8,780 bases of DNA from Mobilitalea sp. (lineage in GTDB: Bacteria > Bacillota_A > Clostridia > Lachnospirales > Lachnospiraceae), in the NCBI GenBank assembly GCA_029974875.1, contig JARKQP010000865.1:1-8780 (forward strand). The letters run 5' to 3'. The position numbers and the translations under genes were made by a program. The notes below the pieces were generated by a model, which worked only from the letters and a program-made list of their open reading frames with translations, was not told the origin of the DNA and searched no databases. Shown here in pieces: positions 7,446 through 8,780 of this stretch (its first letter is position 1; every line of letters begins with the position of its first letter).

Positions 7446-7464
7446 TTATAGGTTTCTTCTATAA
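7446..7464. promoter_or_regulatory. LysR-type operator TTATAG-N7-CTATAA
   Basis: A perfect inverted repeat of 6-bp arms (7446-7451 and 7459-7464) separated by 7 bp. It contains the classical LysR-family T-N11-A box in the form ATAG-N7-CTAT. It lies 14-32 bp upstream of the LysR start codon, suited to autoregulation. Its centre is about 73 bp upstream of the start predicted for the divergent plus-strand promoter, close to the usual recognition-site position near -65. A possible half site ATAG at 7480-7483, three helical turns away, could be the activation site. Confidence 0.65.
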
Positions 7465-7492
7465 ATACATTTTATTCATATAGATGATTAAT

Positions 7493-7521
7493 TTTACCCC
7501 GATAGTATCACATGTTAGAAT
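7493..7521 (+). promoter_or_regulatory. Promoter for the C_GCAxxG_C_C / TDT transporter pair
   Basis: A -35-like TTTACC (7493-7498), a 17-bp spacer and a -10 TAGAAT (7516-7521) preceded by TGT, giving an extended -10. Transcription would start near 7528, leaving a leader of about 38 nt before the ATG at 7566. The imperfect -35 and the upstream LysR operator fit an activator-assisted promoter. On the other strand, TAAAAT (7491-7496) could serve as a -10 for the regulator gene, which would make the divergent promoters overlap; this part is weak. Confidence 0.5.
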
Positions 7522-7565
7522 TGAAATAAGCAATTTTATCAAATACGAATGTGGGGTAATGTGAA

Positions 7566-8039
7566 ATGAATGCTACAAAACAAAACTATCTGGATAGTAT
7601 CCGGCAAACCGCAGAGGATTATTTCAGCAAGGGTGAATTCTTCTGTTCTGAGGCAGTGGTAAAAACCATCAATGACGCTTTGGGAAAACCCTTCGCTGAC
7701 GATGTTGTAAAGTTAGCCTCCGGGTTTCCGATTGGCTTAGGTAAGGCGCAGTGCTTGTGCGGTGCAGTTTCAGGAGGTGAAATGGCATTAGGAATGGTAT
7801 ACGGAAGAGTCCATGGAGAAGCAATGGATCCAAAAATGTTTGAAAAGTCCAAGGCTCTTCATGATTATGTGCAGGAGGAATATAAGTCCTTATGCTGCCG
7901 CGTCATTACCCGTAAATGGGCAGGTGACAACTTCATGTCTCCCGAAAGAAAACAACACTGTGTTGCAATTACCGGCAAGGTTGCTGAATGGGTTGCCCTC
8001 CAGTTCGTTGAGGACGGCGTAATAAACCTCCAGGAATAA
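7566..8039 (+). CDS. C_GCAxxG_C_C family putative redox-active protein
   Basis: Small soluble cysteine-rich protein of 157 residues with no signal peptide. It matches the C_GCAxxG_C_C family by FFCSEAVVKTIND (Cys27), GFPIGLGKAQCLCGAVSGGE (Cys63 and Cys65, the GCAxxG-like core), SLCCRVITRKW (Cys110 and Cys111) and KQHCVAITGKVAEW (Cys132). The family has been named for its cysteine pattern and predicted to be redox-active; its reaction is not established to my knowledge. The start is ATG at 7566, with only a modest GTGGGG about 9 nt upstream. It is followed after 109 bp by the TDT transporter gene and is divergent from the LysR gene, so it is probably co-expressed with the transporter. It may handle thiol, sulfur or selenium redox chemistry, which is inference from context and cysteine content. 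Confidence 0.85.
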   Translation: MNATKQNYLDSIRQTAEDYFSKGEFFCSEAVVKTINDALGKPFADDVVKLASGFPIGLGKAQCLCGAVSGGEMALGMVYGRVHGEAMDPKMFEKSKALHDYVQEEYKSLCCRVITRKWAGDNFMSPERKQHCVAITGKVAEWVALQFVEDGVINLQE

Positions 8040-8080
8040 GGTTGAAAGAGCACAAAATAACAAACAAAGGAAAGACCGGA

Positions 8081-8127
8081 TCCATGCCAGCACTTTCATG
8101 GCACTTTGTGCAATATAAGGGCATGGA
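8081..8127 (+). other. Inverted-repeat RNA element upstream of the TDT gene
   Basis: TCCATGCC (8081-8088) and GGCATGGA (8120-8127) are perfect 8-bp arms. The 31-nt loop contains a small hairpin GCAC-TTT-GTGC (8101-8111). A competing 5-bp stem, TGCCA (8085-8089) with TGGCA (8099-8103), uses part of the same bases. TCCAT can also pair with ATGGA (8135-8139), which overlaps the GGAGG ribosome binding site of the next gene. No U-run follows the outer stem, so it is not a simple terminator. Confidence 0.4.
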
Positions 8128-8148
8128 CATAATTATGGAGGAAATCCA

Positions 8149-8780
8149 ATGAACCCTTTCTTAAAGAAACTACCTATGCCTGCTGTAGGGCTCATGCTCA
8201 GCTTTGCCGCTTTGGGTAATTTAGTCCAGTCTTACGGTGATATCTATAAAAATATATTAGGGATTATTTCAGCAATACTTTTAGTCCTTTTAACAATTAA
8301 ATTCCTGTATGATTTTCCAGGATTGAAGAAGGATTTATCAACTCCCATCGGTGCCTCCGTTTTCCCCACCTATTCCATGTGCATCATGCTTCTGGCTACC
8401 TATGTTAAGCCATATTCTAATAGCGTGGCATATGTTATATGGGCTGTAGGAATCCTGCTTCATATTATCCTAATTATATACTTTACAAACAAATTTGTCC
8501 GAAATTTTAATATCATGCAGGTATTTCCAAGCTGGTTTATTGTTTATGTAGGAATTGCAGTAGCCGCAGTTACCGGAAAGGTATTTCATCCAATTGTTGG
8601 ACAATGGGCTTTTGGTTTTGGCCTCATTAGCTATTTAATCCTATTAGTAATCGTGGGTAAGCGTGTATTTACGGTTAAAGAGATTCCGGAACCGGCAATG
8701 CCGACCCTGATTATCTTTTCCGCCCCAGGTTCTTTATGTCTGGCCGGTTACATAAATTCCTTTGATGAAAAAAACATGCT
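8149..8780 (+). CDS. TDT-family (TehA/SLAC1-like) membrane transporter, partial at the right edge
   Basis: The first 210 codons of a polytopic membrane protein, open to the window edge. At least seven hydrophobic segments are visible. It begins MNPFLKKLPMPAVGLMLSFA, followed by LGNLVQSYGD, which resembles the first helix of TehA-like anion channels. Further on are GASVFPTYSMC, FPSWFIVYVGIAVA and WAFGFGLISYL, also in keeping with the TDT (tellurite-resistance/dicarboxylate transporter) family, whose members move anions, organic acids or sulfite. Substrate here is unknown. The ATG has a strong GGAGGA ribosome binding site 6 nt upstream. Near the right edge a Cys in APGSLCLAGY is notable because I recall TehA-like proteins in selenium-related clusters where a Cys may be replaced by selenocysteine; I cannot verify that here, and no in-frame TGA is present. 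Likely operon partner of the preceding redox protein. Confidence 0.82.
   Translation, partial: MNPFLKKLPMPAVGLMLSFAALGNLVQSYGDIYKNILGIISAILLVLLTIKFLYDFPGLKKDLSTPIGASVFPTYSMCIMLLATYVKPYSNSVAYVIWAVGILLHIILIIYFTNKFVRNFNIMQVFPSWFIVYVGIAVAAVTGKVFHPIVGQWAFGFGLISYLILLVIVGKRVFTVKEIPEPAMPTLIIFSAPGSLCLAGYINSFDEKNM

Noticed and set aside
7566..8780. Selenoprotein (in-frame UGA) in the redox or transporter gene.
   Set aside because: The redox gene ends in TAA, and the visible part of the transporter gene has no in-frame TGA. Cysteine is encoded at the positions of interest.

Overview
The window is about 8.8 kb of moderately AT-rich DNA that reads like an anaerobic Firmicute of class Clostridia, probably Lachnospiraceae-like. 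The signs are strong purine-rich ribosome binding sites, a lipoprotein-type ModA with an Asn/Asp/Thr/Gly/Glu-rich linker, a MOSC-MogA fusion protein, a short clostridial-type MoeA-like protein, and a LysR regulator of a type I associate with selenium-using clostridia. The taxonomy is an inference from protein style; there is no rRNA gene in the window.

Left and central part (49-6330, all on the minus strand, so transcribed right to left): a seven-gene molybdenum cluster. In transcription order it is a MoeA-like molybdopterin-binding protein, moaC, moaA, a MOSC/MogA fusion, then the molybdate ABC importer modA-modB-modC. Two junctions are 4-base ATGA stop/start overlaps (moaC/moaA and modB/modC) and the other gaps are 3 to 62 bp, so this is almost certainly one operon. 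It couples molybdate capture and import (ModABC) to the first step of pyranopterin synthesis (MoaA and MoaC making cPMP), to adenylylation (MogA domain) and probably to sulfur handling (MOSC) and metal insertion (MoeA-like). moaD, moaE, moeB, mobA and any molybdoenzyme are not in the window. No terminator is visible before the left edge, so the operon may continue there.

Right part: a LysR-type regulator (6533-7432, minus) lies upstream of the molybdenum operon on the same strand and is divergent from a plus-strand pair, a C_GCAxxG_C_C family putative redox protein (7566-8039) and a TehA/SLAC1-like TDT-family membrane transporter (8149 to beyond the right edge). The divergent intergenic region holds a clean LysR-type operator, TTATAG-N7-CTATAA. 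It is placed where it could both autoregulate the regulator and activate an extended -10 promoter for the redox/transporter pair.

Most interesting points: (1) a 15-bp tandem repeat coding for HEESI units inserted in a conserved loop of the MoeA-like protein; (2) the regulator, cysteine-rich redox protein and TDT transporter module beside a molybdenum cofactor operon, a possible selenium/sulfur/molybdenum linkage whose function I cannot assign; (3) paired palindromes upstream of the molybdenum operon and a hairpin with alternative pairings upstream of the transporter.
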